64,000 nt of DNA from VRUE01 sp963780815 (GCA_963780815.1 CAWADG010000009.1:124001-188000); one strand, 5' to 3'. Shown: positions 41,347 to 50,102, counted from the first letter of the stretch. Numbers and translations: made by a program. The notes: a model not told the origin generated them from the letters alone.

Positions 41347-42618
41347 TTGGTCGAGATCTGGCACGCGGCGCGCCGGGAGAGCGTCCACATTCGCTCAGAC
41401 CAAAACGACCCGATGCTCGGCGACCCACTGCTGGTCGCGGCGGCGTCCAAACTCGCCTATGAGGAGTCTGAGCGCAAGAGTAAGGCGATCAGGAGCGGCA
41501 AACGCCGGCGAGTAGCCGAGCGGCGGGAGTCCAACGGGCCGCCGCCCTTCGACTACCGGGTCGAAGACCCTGACGCCGCCAAGAAAGTGCGGGTGCCTGA
41601 TCCGGTCGAGGCCCCGATCGTTGCCCGGCTGTTCGAAATGCTTGCCGAAGGCCAGAACCTCGGCGAGATGACTCGCTGGTTGAACGCCCAGGGCGTGCGG
41701 ACGAAGCGGAGCAATGTCTTTGCCCCGGGCCGGGTACGGGAGCTGTTGCGGAACCCCTGGTATGCGGGCAAGGTCCGCTCGGGCGATGAGCTATTCGACG
41801 GGAAGCACGACGCGCTGGTGTCGTGGGAGCTGTTCGAGCGGGTCGGGGCCAAGCTCGACGAAGCGGCGGAGTCGGTCGCCGAACGCGGTGGTCGGAGACC
41901 CATCGAGGCGACCCTGCTCGGTGGCGTGATGCGGTGCGCCCACTGCGGCCGGGGCGTCTGGCAGCGTAAGTACGCGTCGGGCCGCCGGATCTACATCGGC
42001 GCCTTGGAGAGAGAGCTTGCCGGATACGCGAAGGAGCGCGACGGGTTGGTCAAAGACGAAGAGCTCGTCCGGATCGACTACCGACGCCAGCTTCGTGACG
42101 GGAGCGAGGGAGCGGCCAGGTTGGCCGCGACCGAGGTGGAGCGGATCGAAGTAGAACGCGCAGCGCTCGACGCGAAGCTGGCCGACATGGAGGCGCGCAT
42201 GGCGGAGTGGGAGGGCGGCCACTCGGCGGACGCGGTCCTCGACTGGTGGTCGGAGTTCAGCGCTGGGATCAGGGGCGATGTCGTCAACTCCGACTCGGTG
42301 CGGGACGCCAATACCGCCCTTAAGGAGCGCTTCGCCGCGATCTTCGTGCGCAGCGAGAAGGGGAGATCGCCCCGCCTCGACTTCATTCTCAAGGAGCGCC
42401 CGCCAGGCTCGCCGCTGGTCTCGTCTCGGCTCTGGGTGGACGATCCGGACCGCTTGCCCGACGATGTGATGCTCATCGACTTCATCGACGAGGACTTCGG
42501 GGAACCGCTGGTAAAACCCGACGGTTCACATTGGTCAACCGCTGCCTGGCCCAGCCGTTTCGCCTCGTCTGGAGGATGCTCGTGGTACCACTTTGCTACC
42601 GGTTGCATCGTCCGATAG
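41347..42618 (+). pseudogene. Large serine recombinase, 5'-truncated
   Basis: 423 residues are left. They begin in the last helix of the resolvase catalytic domain (LLVAAASKLAYEESERKSKA). Then comes the recombinase domain (PPPFDYRVEDPDAAKK, VEAPIVARLFEMLAEGQNLG, LLRNPWYAGKV), a zinc-ribbon start (MRCAHCGRGVWQRKYASGR) and a coiled-coil helix region. The catalytic serine and resolvase core are missing, and the second zinc Cys pair after GRRIYIG appears deleted. It cannot recombine DNA by itself. It is followed by a tRNA-like 3' end, a likely old attachment site. Confidence 0.85.
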
Positions 42619-42712
42619 GTCCGATGAGTCCAGATCGGGGGACAAAGGGGACGCATGTGACGCGTACGGATGTATATGACAGTCGTGTCCTCCGGCTGGG
42701 GGCTGAGCGGTC

Positions 42713-42738
42713 GCAGGTTCAAATCCGGCCTCCCCGAT
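42713..42738 (+). other. tRNA 3'-end-like sequence (possible att site)
   Basis: A T-arm-like sequence GCAGG TTCAAAT CCGGC is followed by an acceptor-like CTCCCCGA; the stem has one mismatch. No 5' half of a tRNA is present. Its last 17 bases, AATCCGGCCTCCCCGAT (42722-42738), recur at 43416-43432. It lies 95 bases after the serine-recombinase remnant. Confidence 0.6.
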
Positions 42739-42937
42739 AAGCCGGAAGCCCGCATTGGAAGTGAGGTCTCGGCCTTCCTAGCGCCTGAGGCGCGGCTCAC
42801 CCCGCCGGTGGTGCCAGCCGAAGCGGCGGACAATTTGCTTCGCTATGCGGGGAAGTCGAGCTCCCTGGGGGAGGTTTCGAGCGCCCACTCGACTACGCTG
42901 AACCCGACAGCGACGATCCGCGAGATAGGGGATGCCG

Positions 42938-43390
42938 ATGACCGGGAAAGCAGATTTCACCGCAGAGGAGTGGGATGCGATCGCGGAGGGGCCGACGAGC
43001 GCGGGGATGATCGTTTCGACTGCCGAGCGGGGCGGAACCTTCCGGGAGACCTTTGCGATGGCGAAGGCATACACCGAAGCCCGTAAGGAGCATGGCGACT
43101 CCGCGCTCCTTGACGAGCTCGTCTCGAGCAAGCCCGAGATGGACCGCACCAGGGCTCACTCTGCAGAGGAGTTGAAGGAGCACGGTCTGCAGCGGGTTCG
43201 GGATGCGATCGGGGTGCTTGAGCAGAAGGCGACGCCGGAGGAGGTCGAGGACTACCGGCATTTCGTCATTTCGCTCGCGAACCGAGTCGCGGGGGCCAAG
43301 ACAGAGAAGGGCGATCAGTCGGCCAGCGACGGGGAGAGCGCGGCAATCGCGGAGATCACCGAAGCGCTCGGGGTGCACCAGTCCACCTAG
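42938..43390 (+). CDS. Unrecognised soluble helical protein in a repeat-bounded cassette
   Basis: 150 residues. It is helical and acidic throughout: DFTAEEWDAIAEGPTSAGMI, GGTFRETFAMAKAYTEARKE, ATPEEVEDYRHFVISLANRV. I recall similar proteins in many actinobacteria, often near mobile elements, without a known function. ATG 42938 follows GGGG at six bases; an ATG at 42932 is also in frame. The gene lies between two direct copies of a tRNA-end-like repeat, so it may be the cargo of a small integrated cassette. Confidence 0.7.
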   Translation: MTGKADFTAEEWDAIAEGPTSAGMIVSTAERGGTFRETFAMAKAYTEARKEHGDSALLDELVSSKPEMDRTRAHSAEELKEHGLQRVRDAIGVLEQKATPEEVEDYRHFVISLANRVAGAKTEKGDQSASDGESAAIAEITEALGVHQST

Positions 43391-43415
43391 GCCTTGGAAC
43401 AAAGAGCGCTGACAC

Positions 43416-43432
43416 AATCCGGCCTCCCCGAT
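43416..43432 (+). repeat. Second copy of the tRNA-end-like 17-bp repeat
   Basis: AATCCGGCCTCCCCGAT is identical to 42722-42738, and the next bases (CCGGAAGCC) also match with two changes. The two copies are 694 bases apart in the same orientation, as attL/attR sites would be. Confidence 0.8.
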
Positions 43433-43486
43433 GACCGGAAGCCTGATCCATCGTCGTGCCGGGCGCTTGGGCGATCCAGCGCGCGG

Positions 43487-44101
43487 TCAGGCGCTGAGTG
43501 CCCGGGCCAGCTCGCTCTTCCCTCCGGAGGCGAGCGGGCCTCCGTGGGAGACGAGGACCAGCTCGATCGGGAGCTCAAGCAGCGGTCGCAGGGTCGCGCG
43601 AAGCTCGTCGAGGCTGGTCGAGCTCGGCAGCCAGGAGGCCCGACAGGTGCGCAGATAGTCCTCGTTGGCGACCAGGGCGTCGCCGACGAGCAGCGCCCCG
43701 ATTCGCTTATCCCAGAACAAGACCTCGGTTCGCGGCCGGGCCTCTACGGGCACGATGCCGCCGGGCAGCGCGTCCCCCAACCGGAAGGTATCGGTGACCG
43801 CGACCCGCCGCCCTATCGCGGCTCGGTCTCGCGAGTGAGCCCATATCCGGGTGCTGGGAAGACGGGCCGCGATCTCCTCTGCGCTGCGCGCGTGCCAGTG
43901 AATGGTCAACAGGACGTGGACGGCTCGCTCCCGCGCCGAGCGCTCGAGCAGCGGCCAATGCTCGGCCTCCAGCTGCGGGTCGACCAGCAGCAGCTGGCCG
44001 TCGCGGACGATCGCCGCTGACCAGACCTGCTCCTTCCAATCTGGGTGATAGGCGCTCCAGCGGTACAGGCCCGGCCGCACCTGCTCGCCCAGGGGGATCA
44101 C
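43487..44101 (-). CDS. Metallo-beta-lactamase-fold-like protein, metal site incomplete
   Basis: 204 residues. The order of strands fits the metallo-beta-lactamase fold: QLLLVDPQLEAEHWPLL, VLLTIHWHARSAEEIAARL in place of HxHxDH, VEARPRTEVLFWDKRIGALLVGDAL for the third ligand region, and LVLVSHGGPL at the end. The first motif has His-Trp-His but not the following DH, so metal binding or catalysis may be altered. It is divergent from the CGNR gene and probably shares its control region. Confidence 0.7.
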   Translation of the reverse strand: MIPLGEQVRPGLYRWSAYHPDWKEQVWSAAIVRDGQLLLVDPQLEAEHWPLLERSARERAVHVLLTIHWHARSAEEIAARLPSTRIWAHSRDRAAIGRRVAVTDTFRLGDALPGGIVPVEARPRTEVLFWDKRIGALLVGDALVANEDYLRTCRASWLPSSTSLDELRATLRPLLELPIELVLVSHGGPLASGGKSELARALSA

Positions 44102-44276
44102 CGCCGAGGTCGGCGCCGGGCACGGCGCTCGCGGTCGCCGAGCTCGCGAAGCCGCCGCTGGCTCTCATGGACGTTGGCCAACACCAGGCCTCTCATGAAC
44201 CTCATCTCTGACCTCCGGTCTCGTTCATTGGTTCGTCTCAGAAGATTCCATCAACACCTGCTAAAGCTAGTTGCCG

Positions 44277-44289
44277 GTGTTGCCAACAC
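44277..44289. promoter_or_regulatory. Palindrome between the divergent MBL-like and CGNR genes
   Basis: GTGTTGCCAACAC is a perfect 6-1-6 palindrome, flanked by AGCTA and TAGCT. It lies 20 bases before the CGNR start and 176 bases before the other start. CGNR proteins are thought to be regulators, so an autoregulatory operator is a fair guess. Confidence 0.5.
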
Positions 44290-44308
44290 TAGCTAAACTG
44301 GTTAGGCG

Positions 44309-44869
44309 GTGTCAAGCCAAGTCGAAGAGACCACGCTCGAGCGAGAGAGCGGCCTGTTGGTTGCCTTCGTGAACACGCGCGACATCGAGACGCAGGCTGA
44401 CGCGATCGGCGACCGCAGGGCACTGGAGAAATGGATCGCGGCCTCCGACGCTGGGATCGGTGCGCCGAACGTCGACGCCGCAGGACACCGCCGCGTCCTG
44501 GCGCTGCGCGAGGCGCTGCGCGCCCTCCTGCGCGCCAACAATGGCGGCGTCGCGGTCGACGAGGACTTCGTGGCGCTCCATGAGGCGTCCGCTCGGGCAC
44601 GCTACCGCGCTTCGATCGGCCCCGACGCCGTCTTGCGGATCGGCCCCGACGGCGACGGACTCCACGCCTTCGAAGAGAGGCTGCTGCTGGCCATCGAGCG
44701 CGTCCAGGCTCTCGGCGGCTGGGCTCGACTGAAGGCCTGCCCCGCGGAAGATTGCCAGTGGGCCTTCATCGACAGCTCCCGCAACCGCTCCAGGACTTGG
44801 TGCTCGATGGAGGTCTGCGGGAATCGCAGCAAGACACGCCGCTACCGCAGCCGCAGGGCTCGTGGCTGA
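44309..44869 (+). CDS. CGNR zinc-finger (ABATE-domain) protein
   Basis: 186 residues. The N-terminal ABATE domain has LLVAFVNTRDIE and later LREALRALLRANNGG. The C-terminal CGNR zinc finger has LKACPAEDCQWAFIDSSRNR, then WCSMEVCGNRSKTRRYRSR: four Cys and the CGNR motif itself. Proteins of this class are predicted stress-linked transcription regulators. It is divergent from the metallo-beta-lactamase-like gene. Confidence 0.92.
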   Translation: MSSQVEETTLERESGLLVAFVNTRDIETQADAIGDRRALEKWIAASDAGIGAPNVDAAGHRRVLALREALRALLRANNGGVAVDEDFVALHEASARARYRASIGPDAVLRIGPDGDGLHAFEERLLLAIERVQALGGWARLKACPAEDCQWAFIDSSRNRSRTWCSMEVCGNRSKTRRYRSRRARG

Positions 44870-44980
44870 GCCTGCGCCGCGTGGCTGCCAGACGCCCCTC
44901 GCTCGACTATCGGCGGGTGGAAGCGAGGGCAAGTCGGGCAATCCTGGCGACCGTCGGGTCGGCGTCGACGAGGCGGAGGT

Positions 44981-45742
44981 CTACGTGGTCGGTAGCTGAG
45001 TCCGCGACAAATGGTCCCGCCAGCCTGTGTCAATCAGGCCGAGAATCGGGTCGAAGCCATCGACGCCGACCTCTGCCGCGCTCAGTTCGTATTCCCGGTC
45101 GCCGCTTGGCGTGACGGTGGAACGGTGACTCGTACGCTCCTCAAGCTTGGCAAGGAGCTCCGCGCCGCGCCCATCGTGGACCTGGAAGACGACGTTGGCT
45201 GACATTTGCCGGGCGAGTTTCGGAAGCGGCTCGGCGGCATCCGGCCGCGATACGCGAGAGGGGACCGATGTGCCCAAAGCCCAATCGCGGTCAGCCGGCG
45301 GAATCGGGGTGGGTGATGTGGAGGAGCTGGACTCTTCCATCACCAGCCCTCCCCCCTCGTCGGTCCAGCGGTCAGAATCCGACTGGATCTGTCGTTCGGG
45401 CTCGGCTCGTTGTTCCTGTCGGTCCGCCCAGCGACTGCCGCATCGCCAGCACGCGGCGTCCTGGCTGCCCAACGGCGCCTCACAGGCCACACACAGTCGG
45501 GAAGTGTGCCGGTTGCGCCTTCTCAGGCCACCGATTGCGATGCCGGGGGAAATGGGGCTTGCGAGGGGCTTCTGGGATGCCGCAGGCTTCGCCGATAAAC
45601 GCTCCGCCTCCGGCTGGGAGTCCATATGAAGGCGACCCCCAAGGCCGCCTGAGGCAAAGCCCCGGCGGCCTCCGTTGGCGTCTTCGAGGTCTGGCGTCAC
45701 ATCGACGGAACACCCGCCAGAGCCGGCAGTCTCCTGGAACAT
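44981..45742 (-). CDS. Unrecognised protein with a zinc ribbon in the middle
   Basis: 253 residues from MFQETAGSGG at 45742, chosen because GGAGG lies six bases before it; the frame is open to 45862 but crosses a tandem repeat. A four-Cys zinc ribbon lies near residue 82 (CVACEAPLGSQDAACWRCG). A Ser/Pro-rich linker follows. The C-terminal domain (about 185-253) has VVFQVHDGRGAELLAKLEE and YELSAAEVGVDGFDPI. Function unknown. The long linkers resemble cytoplasmic regulators, which is only a guess. Confidence 0.55.
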   Translation of the reverse strand: MFQETAGSGGCSVDVTPDLEDANGGRRGFASGGLGGRLHMDSQPEAERLSAKPAASQKPLASPISPGIAIGGLRRRNRHTSRLCVACEAPLGSQDAACWRCGSRWADRQEQRAEPERQIQSDSDRWTDEGGGLVMEESSSSTSPTPIPPADRDWALGTSVPSRVSRPDAAEPLPKLARQMSANVVFQVHDGRGAELLAKLEERTSHRSTVTPSGDREYELSAAEVGVDGFDPILGLIDTGWRDHLSRTQLPTT

Positions 45743-45833
45743 GATGGCCTCCAATTGGGCCCTTCTCTGACTCGACCAAGCCGAGCCTCCACCCGCAGAG
45801 TCCTTCCGGTGGAGGCCCCTGTCGCTTGGAACC

Positions 45834-45892
45834 GGCGCTCCATTGCTCCAGGGGCGCTCCATCTGCTCCAGGGGCGCTCCATCTGCTCCAGG
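45834..45892. repeat. Short tandem repeat, three units of about 20 bp
   Basis: The unit GGCGCTCCATCTGCTCCAGG occurs twice exactly (45853-45872, 45873-45892) and once with one base missing and a change (45834-45852). It lies between the divergent zinc-ribbon and HTH genes, right before an AT-rich promoter-like stretch. Confidence 0.85.
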
Positions 45893-45974
45893 GGCGGGGT
45901 TAGTAGGTGAAGTGTATCATTAATTCATGAATAATAATTCTAGAAATAATGGACAGTTGGAGGAGATCGAGCGG

Positions 45975-46280
45975 ATGCCTGGCGGGGCAATTCCGAGTTG
46001 GGACTTCCTCACCAACCACGCCCACGTTCTGCTCTGCATCTCTCAGGATTCCGGGATCCGATTGCGTGACATTGCCGCTGCGGTTGGAGTCACCGAGCGG
46101 ACCGCCCACAAGGTGCTCTCCGAGCTGGTCGAGGAGGGCTATGTGCTACGCGAGCGACATGGCCGCCGCAACCGCTACAAGGTCAAGCCCGAGCTGCCCC
46201 TTCGCCACCCGCTTGTCCGTGAGCGTGAGGTCGGTGAGCTCTTGCACGCCCTCGAGAGGCCCGAGCGAGACGAGCGATGA
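45975..46280 (+). CDS. Winged-helix transcription regulator
   Basis: 101 residues from ATG 45975, nine bases after GGAGGAG; an ATG at 45927 is in frame but has no ribosome-binding site and sits in an AT-rich palindrome (ATTCATGAAT, 45923-45932). The winged helix is clear: WDFLTNHAHVLLCISQDSGI, RLRDIAAAVGVTERTAHKVLSELVEEGYV, and the wing RERHGRRNRYKV. It is a MarR/ArsR-like DNA-binding protein with no metal site visible. The AT-rich palindrome may be its own operator. Confidence 0.85.
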   Translation: MPGGAIPSWDFLTNHAHVLLCISQDSGIRLRDIAAAVGVTERTAHKVLSELVEEGYVLRERHGRRNRYKVKPELPLRHPLVREREVGELLHALERPERDER

Positions 46281-46317
46281 CCGCGGGAGCCGGCGCCAGG
46301 GCGGCTCGGCCCGAGGA

Positions 46318-48312
46318 TCAGGACAACCCGGCCCTCTTCAGGCCGCGTTCGATCGCGGGCGCGAGGGTGCGGGCGAAGGTCGCGGTGAGGTGGCTCTTGT
46401 CTCGGTAGACGAGAGCGTTGCCGATCACCGCGCGGCAGAGGTTGTCGGGGCATATCTCGCGGTTGATGTCGATCAGATGGCCGCCGGGTGCGGCCCTTGC
46501 GGCCCGAACGTCGAATTCCTTGTTCCTGTCGTGTATGCGCGGAAAGGCGCAGGATTCGAGGTGCTGGAGGTCTTCGGAGACACATCCGGGGACGTCGCTG
46601 GCCGAGGCGGGGGTGTCTTGGATCACCACCGTCCGCAGGCCGGCGCGGTGGATCCGCGTCAGGGTCGCGATATAGCCCGCCTGCATCGCGGCGGCGGCTG
46701 GGCCTCCGCTCAATTCCTTCCCGTCGCTGCCATACGGGACATAAGCGGTGTCGCCGCTCATCACCACGAGGGCGGACCCGGCGCCCATTTCGATCCGCCG
46801 CAGCGACTCCTGCCGCCAGGCTTCGCACTGCGGGTAGTGGCGATCGGCGATCATGCTGCGGATCTGCACCTCGCCCGGGGTGCATTCGGCCTTGGTCAGG
46901 GTGATCAGGCGCCAGTGGCGCGTTTCCGCCAGCTCGTCCAGCGCCGGGAAGTACTGCATCGCGTGAGAGTCGCCGAAGAGAATCAGGGTGCGCTTCGCGT
47001 TGAGGTCGCCGTAGAGGCACTTGTTCGAGTTGGTGCCGCTAATCCCCACCAGGCACCCGTCGTAGTAGGCGCGGGAGCGGTCGGCCTGCGCCCGCAGAGG
47101 GTTTGGGCGAACCGCGTCGGCGTGCTGTTGGGGGCGGGGCTGATCGGGAAGCGCGGCGGCGCCTCTGACCTCGGCGAGCGGCGCCGTGTGGAAGGTCGGT
47201 TGCAGATCGGTCAGTCCGATTCCGGCGCAGACGCCGATTGCCATACAGCCGAGACCGATGGCGAGGGCGCGATTTGGCCTGCGTCCAAGCGCTCTGGAAA
47301 GGCGGATGGGATCCTCGATCCAGCGGTGGGTGACGGCGGTCGGAATCCAGGAGACGGCGACGACCACGAGGCCGGCCGCGACGGAGAGTGGGCCCCAGAT
47401 GACAGCCGCGAAGATCAGGGCGGGCCAGTGCCAGAGGTACCACGAGTAGGAAATGCGCCCGACGTAGCGGACCGGCGAGAGCGAGAGCAGCCAGGCGGGG
47501 GCTCCCTTGGCCTCGGCGTAGACTGAGGATCCGGCTAGGATCAGGCAGGCGGTGCCGAGGGTCGGCAGGAGAGCCGCGGTTCCCGGGAAAGGGGTGCTCG
47601 CGTCGAAGGCGATGGCCGAGAAGACGATCGCGCCGAGGCCGGCCCAGCCGATTCCGGCCGCCGCGACGCGGGGGATGCGGACCGCTCCCAGCAGCGCAAG
47701 CGTCGCCCCTAGTGCCAGCTCCCAGGCGCGGCCGAAGGTCGAGAAGTAGGCGGCGGCGGGCTGTTCGTCGGTGAGGTGGATGCCGAGCGCGAGCGAGGCC
47801 CCCAGGACGAATGCCAGCGTTACCCAGATTGCGGGGCGGATAGCACCACCGCGACGGCGCCAGAGCCAGGTCGTCGCCAGCAGCAGGGTCGGCCAGACGA
47901 CGTAGAACTGCTCCTCGATAGCCAGCGACCACAGATGCAGGACGGGGCTCGGTTCGACTTCCTGGGCGAAGTAGTCGACCGACTGGGAGGCGAAATGCCA
48001 GTTGGCCGTGTAGAGGGCCGAGCTGATGAGGTCGCCCGAGACTTCGACCGCGCGCACAGGGGACAGGAGCACGAGCGAGAGGGCGCCGACGGAGGCGAGG
48101 AGGACCGCGGTCAGCGGCAACAGCCGCTTCGCCCGGCGGGCGTAGAAGCGGCGCAGCGAGATGCCGCCCGTCCGGTCGAGCTCGCCGAGCAGCAGCCGGG
48201 TGATGAGGAAGCCCGAGATGACAAAGAAGACGTCGACGCCGACGTAGCCCCCGGCGAGGAAGGGCAGGCCCGCGTGGCAGAGCAGGACGGCGCCGATCGC
48301 GACGGCGCGCAT
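46318..48312 (-). CDS. Acyltransferase-3 (OafA/YrhL) membrane protein with SGNH domain
   Basis: 664 residues. The N-terminal acyltransferase-3 domain has about ten transmembrane helices (AVAIGAVLLCHAGLPFLAGGY, VDVFFVISGFLI, RRFYARRAKRLLP, EQFYVVWP). The C-terminal extracytoplasmic SGNH domain has TLILFGDSHAMQYF (Ser) and DKSHLTATFARTLAP (Asp and His). Such enzymes O-acetylate cell-wall polymers or glycolipids. Homology seems to reach upstream (KSSFRPDIEG) to an ATC codon at 48351 placed ideally after GAGGGG, but no ATG/GTG/TTG is there; ATG 48312 is the first normal start. The esterase gene lies upstream. Confidence 0.92.
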   Translation of the reverse strand: MRAVAIGAVLLCHAGLPFLAGGYVGVDVFFVISGFLITRLLLGELDRTGGISLRRFYARRAKRLLPLTAVLLASVGALSLVLLSPVRAVEVSGDLISSALYTANWHFASQSVDYFAQEVEPSPVLHLWSLAIEEQFYVVWPTLLLATTWLWRRRGGAIRPAIWVTLAFVLGASLALGIHLTDEQPAAAYFSTFGRAWELALGATLALLGAVRIPRVAAAGIGWAGLGAIVFSAIAFDASTPFPGTAALLPTLGTACLILAGSSVYAEAKGAPAWLLSLSPVRYVGRISYSWYLWHWPALIFAAVIWGPLSVAAGLVVVAVSWIPTAVTHRWIEDPIRLSRALGRRPNRALAIGLGCMAIGVCAGIGLTDLQPTFHTAPLAEVRGAAALPDQPRPQQHADAVRPNPLRAQADRSRAYYDGCLVGISGTNSNKCLYGDLNAKRTLILFGDSHAMQYFPALDELAETRHWRLITLTKAECTPGEVQIRSMIADRHYPQCEAWRQESLRRIEMGAGSALVVMSGDTAYVPYGSDGKELSGGPAAAAMQAGYIATLTRIHRAGLRTVVIQDTPASASDVPGCVSEDLQHLESCAFPRIHDRNKEFDVRAARAAPGGHLIDINREICPDNLCRAVIGNALVYRDKSHLTATFARTLAPAIERGLKRAGLS

Positions 48313-48360
48313 TCCCTCGATATCGGGGCGGAAGCTGCTCTTTTCGGGGATAGGGCCCCC

Positions 48361-49071
48361 TCAGTGAGAGTGGGCGGTTGCGACGCGGGCAAGCCAATCA
48401 AGGCCACGAGTCAGCAATTCCGGCCTCGTTCGCTCGGTGTGGTGCCCACCTTGGACTACCCACAGATACACGCGCTTGAACTTCAGAGCGTAGGCCATGT
48501 TCATTTCGACCGGCACGACCCGGTCGCCTCGACCCTGCATGACCAGCAGCGGGCGCCTGGCTGGGCGGCGCAGCGGTGAGAGCCTGCGCCTCGCCGCGGG
48601 AGCGGTCAACCCGATCCGTTCGAAGTAGTCGGGACCGTAAGCGCTCATGGGCCATTCCCAGCTGAGGAAGTCCGATACCGGCGCCTTCGCCAGCGCGGCG
48701 GCGACGAGCCCGTCGCCGGCCAGCAGCGCGGCGAGCGTCCCGCCAGCCGACGATCCATAGGCGTAGACCGCGCTTCCGTACCTGGCCCGCAGGCGGATGG
48801 CTTCCGCCCGCGCTGCCTGGAACGCGGCCGGCATGTCGCCCAGCGGATAGCGAAGGTAGTGGGGGACGAACCCCGCCTGCAGGGCCCGCCCACGGGTGAG
48901 CGTTTCGAACGTCGTGTCTTCGTAGAGGAAGGAGCCGCCATGGATCAGGATGAGCTGTGGCGTGGCCGACCCTGCCGCGCCAACGCCCGGGCTCGACCTC
49001 GCCGTGCCCGCCGAGGGGGCGAAGCCCAGGGCGAGGATGAACGCTGCCAGAGCTGGAAGAACGCGCCGCAT
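48361..49071 (-). CDS. Exported alpha/beta hydrolase (esterase-like)
   Basis: 236 residues. A signal peptide (to about GTARSSPG) is followed by an alpha/beta hydrolase fold with the oxyanion motif LILIHGGSFLYED, nucleophile elbow AYGSSAGGTLAAL, acid in GRGDRVVP and catalytic His in QGGHHTERT. The HGGS motif is typical of the hormone-sensitive-lipase-like esterases. It is followed within 50 bases by an acyltransferase that adds acyl groups, so the pair may add and remove acyl groups on surface glycans; inference. Confidence 0.88.
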   Translation of the reverse strand: MRRVLPALAAFILALGFAPSAGTARSSPGVGAAGSATPQLILIHGGSFLYEDTTFETLTRGRALQAGFVPHYLRYPLGDMPAAFQAARAEAIRLRARYGSAVYAYGSSAGGTLAALLAGDGLVAAALAKAPVSDFLSWEWPMSAYGPDYFERIGLTAPAARRRLSPLRRPARRPLLVMQGRGDRVVPVEMNMAYALKFKRVYLWVVQGGHHTERTRPELLTRGLDWLARVATAHSH

Positions 49072-49273
49072 CAGGCCGAATCACGCAGTGGGGCACTCAG
49101 GCAATCGTCCGCTTCATCGCCGTGCCCCACGTGGATCCAGTCCTTCAACTGAGCGCCAGCTCCGGCTGCGATCCGCGGGATAGATCTGCTCGATGATCGG
49201 CGGGGTGGTAGCGAGGGACGATTCGGGCCCCGGATTCGACCTGTCGAATTTGCAGGTATCACCGCTCGATTCG

Positions 49274-49447
49274 CTAGTACCTCGTGCCTTCGTCGGTCTC
49301 TGCGTCGGTAACCGCCCAGCCAATGCGTTCGATCAATTGGGCCGCGTGATGCTCGCTTTCCAAATGCGCAGGCTGGACGTCCTCCCGAAGGGTGACCGCG
49401 CTGTCGTGCTCGGTGGTTGATGTGCTCATGACGATGATCGTAGGCAT
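49274..49447 (-). CDS. Small acidic protein, 57 residues
   Basis: ATG 49447 follows AGAGAGGAAG at good spacing, and an alternative ATG is at 49429. The protein begins MPTIIVMSTSTTEHDSAV, has the central helix HLESEHHAAQLIERIGWAVT, and ends ETDEGTRY. It is His- and Glu-rich and has no membrane segment. Function unknown. The region 49072-49273 before the esterase holds nothing else clear. Confidence 0.55.
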   Translation of the reverse strand: MPTIIVMSTSTTEHDSAVTLREDVQPAHLESEHHAAQLIERIGWAVTDAETDEGTRY

Positions 49448-49506
49448 TGCTTGCTTCCTCTCTTAGTGGCGCGCTTCCGCGCTTGCTTCATGGGGTTTGC
49501 CGGCGC

Positions 49507-49764
49507 CTAGCTCTTGCCGGCGGTCGAGCCGGCCCGCTTGCGCTGACACAGTTCGCAGACGACTTCCGCCTCGTGGCCATGCAGGGTGTCCCTCTGGGCA
49601 CGCTCGCCCGTCATCAGCGTTCGACCGCAGACGGTGCAGACGAAGTGATTACGCGCGGTTACCCTCAGAGCATTGGGCTGATCGCGCTGTGCAGCCTTGT
49701 CGCCATCGACCGCTGCGACCCGCACAGACCCGGGCCGCTGGACAGGAGACCGCTCCGCCTTCAC
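49507..49764 (-). CDS. Small zinc-ribbon protein
   Basis: 85 residues. Two Cys pairs, FVCTVCGRTLMTGERA and VVCELCQRKR, spaced by 24 residues, form a probable zinc ribbon; the flanks are basic. It may bind nucleic acid. The start overlaps the end of the weak frame 49761-50102 by four bases, which supports coupling if that frame is real. Confidence 0.7.
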   Translation of the reverse strand: MKAERSPVQRPGSVRVAAVDGDKAAQRDQPNALRVTARNHFVCTVCGRTLMTGERAQRDTLHGHEAEVVCELCQRKRAGSTAGKS

Positions 49765-50102
49765 CGCATGCGCTCCTTTCGGAAACGGATGGCGAGCGCT
49801 TGCAGCGTGATCGGTTCCGTCTCATAGCGGGTCTCCAATCCGCGCTGGCCGCGAACGGATCCCTTCAGCGAGGGTAGCGGTTGCTCGTCATGGGAGGATT
49901 GCGCTGCGCCGACCGGTGCGCCGCAGTGGTTCAGAGCTTGGGCCAACGGGATCGTTCCCACCGGTGACGAGGCTGCGACATCTGCGCCGGGCGCGAGCCG
50001 ATCAACCGCATGTGCGAGTCGTGCTTCAACGAGCGGAGGATTGGAGTCGGGTCTGCAGGTCAAGCTCGCGTGGGGCATCGATGACGACAGACGCCGGTTC
50101 AT
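49761..50102 (-). CDS. Possible small protein upstream of the zinc-ribbon gene
   Basis: 113 residues with an ATGA overlap to the zinc-ribbon gene. Only the last 45 residues (DEQPLPSLKGSVRGQRGLET and on to RFRKERMR) look like protein. The N-terminal half is low-complexity. It may be shorter than drawn or not a gene at all. Confidence 0.3.
   Translation of the reverse strand: MNRRLSSSMPHASLTCRPDSNPPLVEARLAHAVDRLAPGADVAASSPVGTIPLAQALNHCGAPVGAAQSSHDEQPLPSLKGSVRGQRGLETRYETEPITLQALAIRFRKERMR

Noticed and set aside
45949..47526. 525-residue plus-strand frame
   Set aside because: It runs antisense through the OafA-type gene and out of frame through the HTH gene; GC-rich shadow.
47039..48397. 452-residue minus-strand frame
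   Set aside because: Arg/Pro-rich out-of-frame shadow of the acyltransferase gene.
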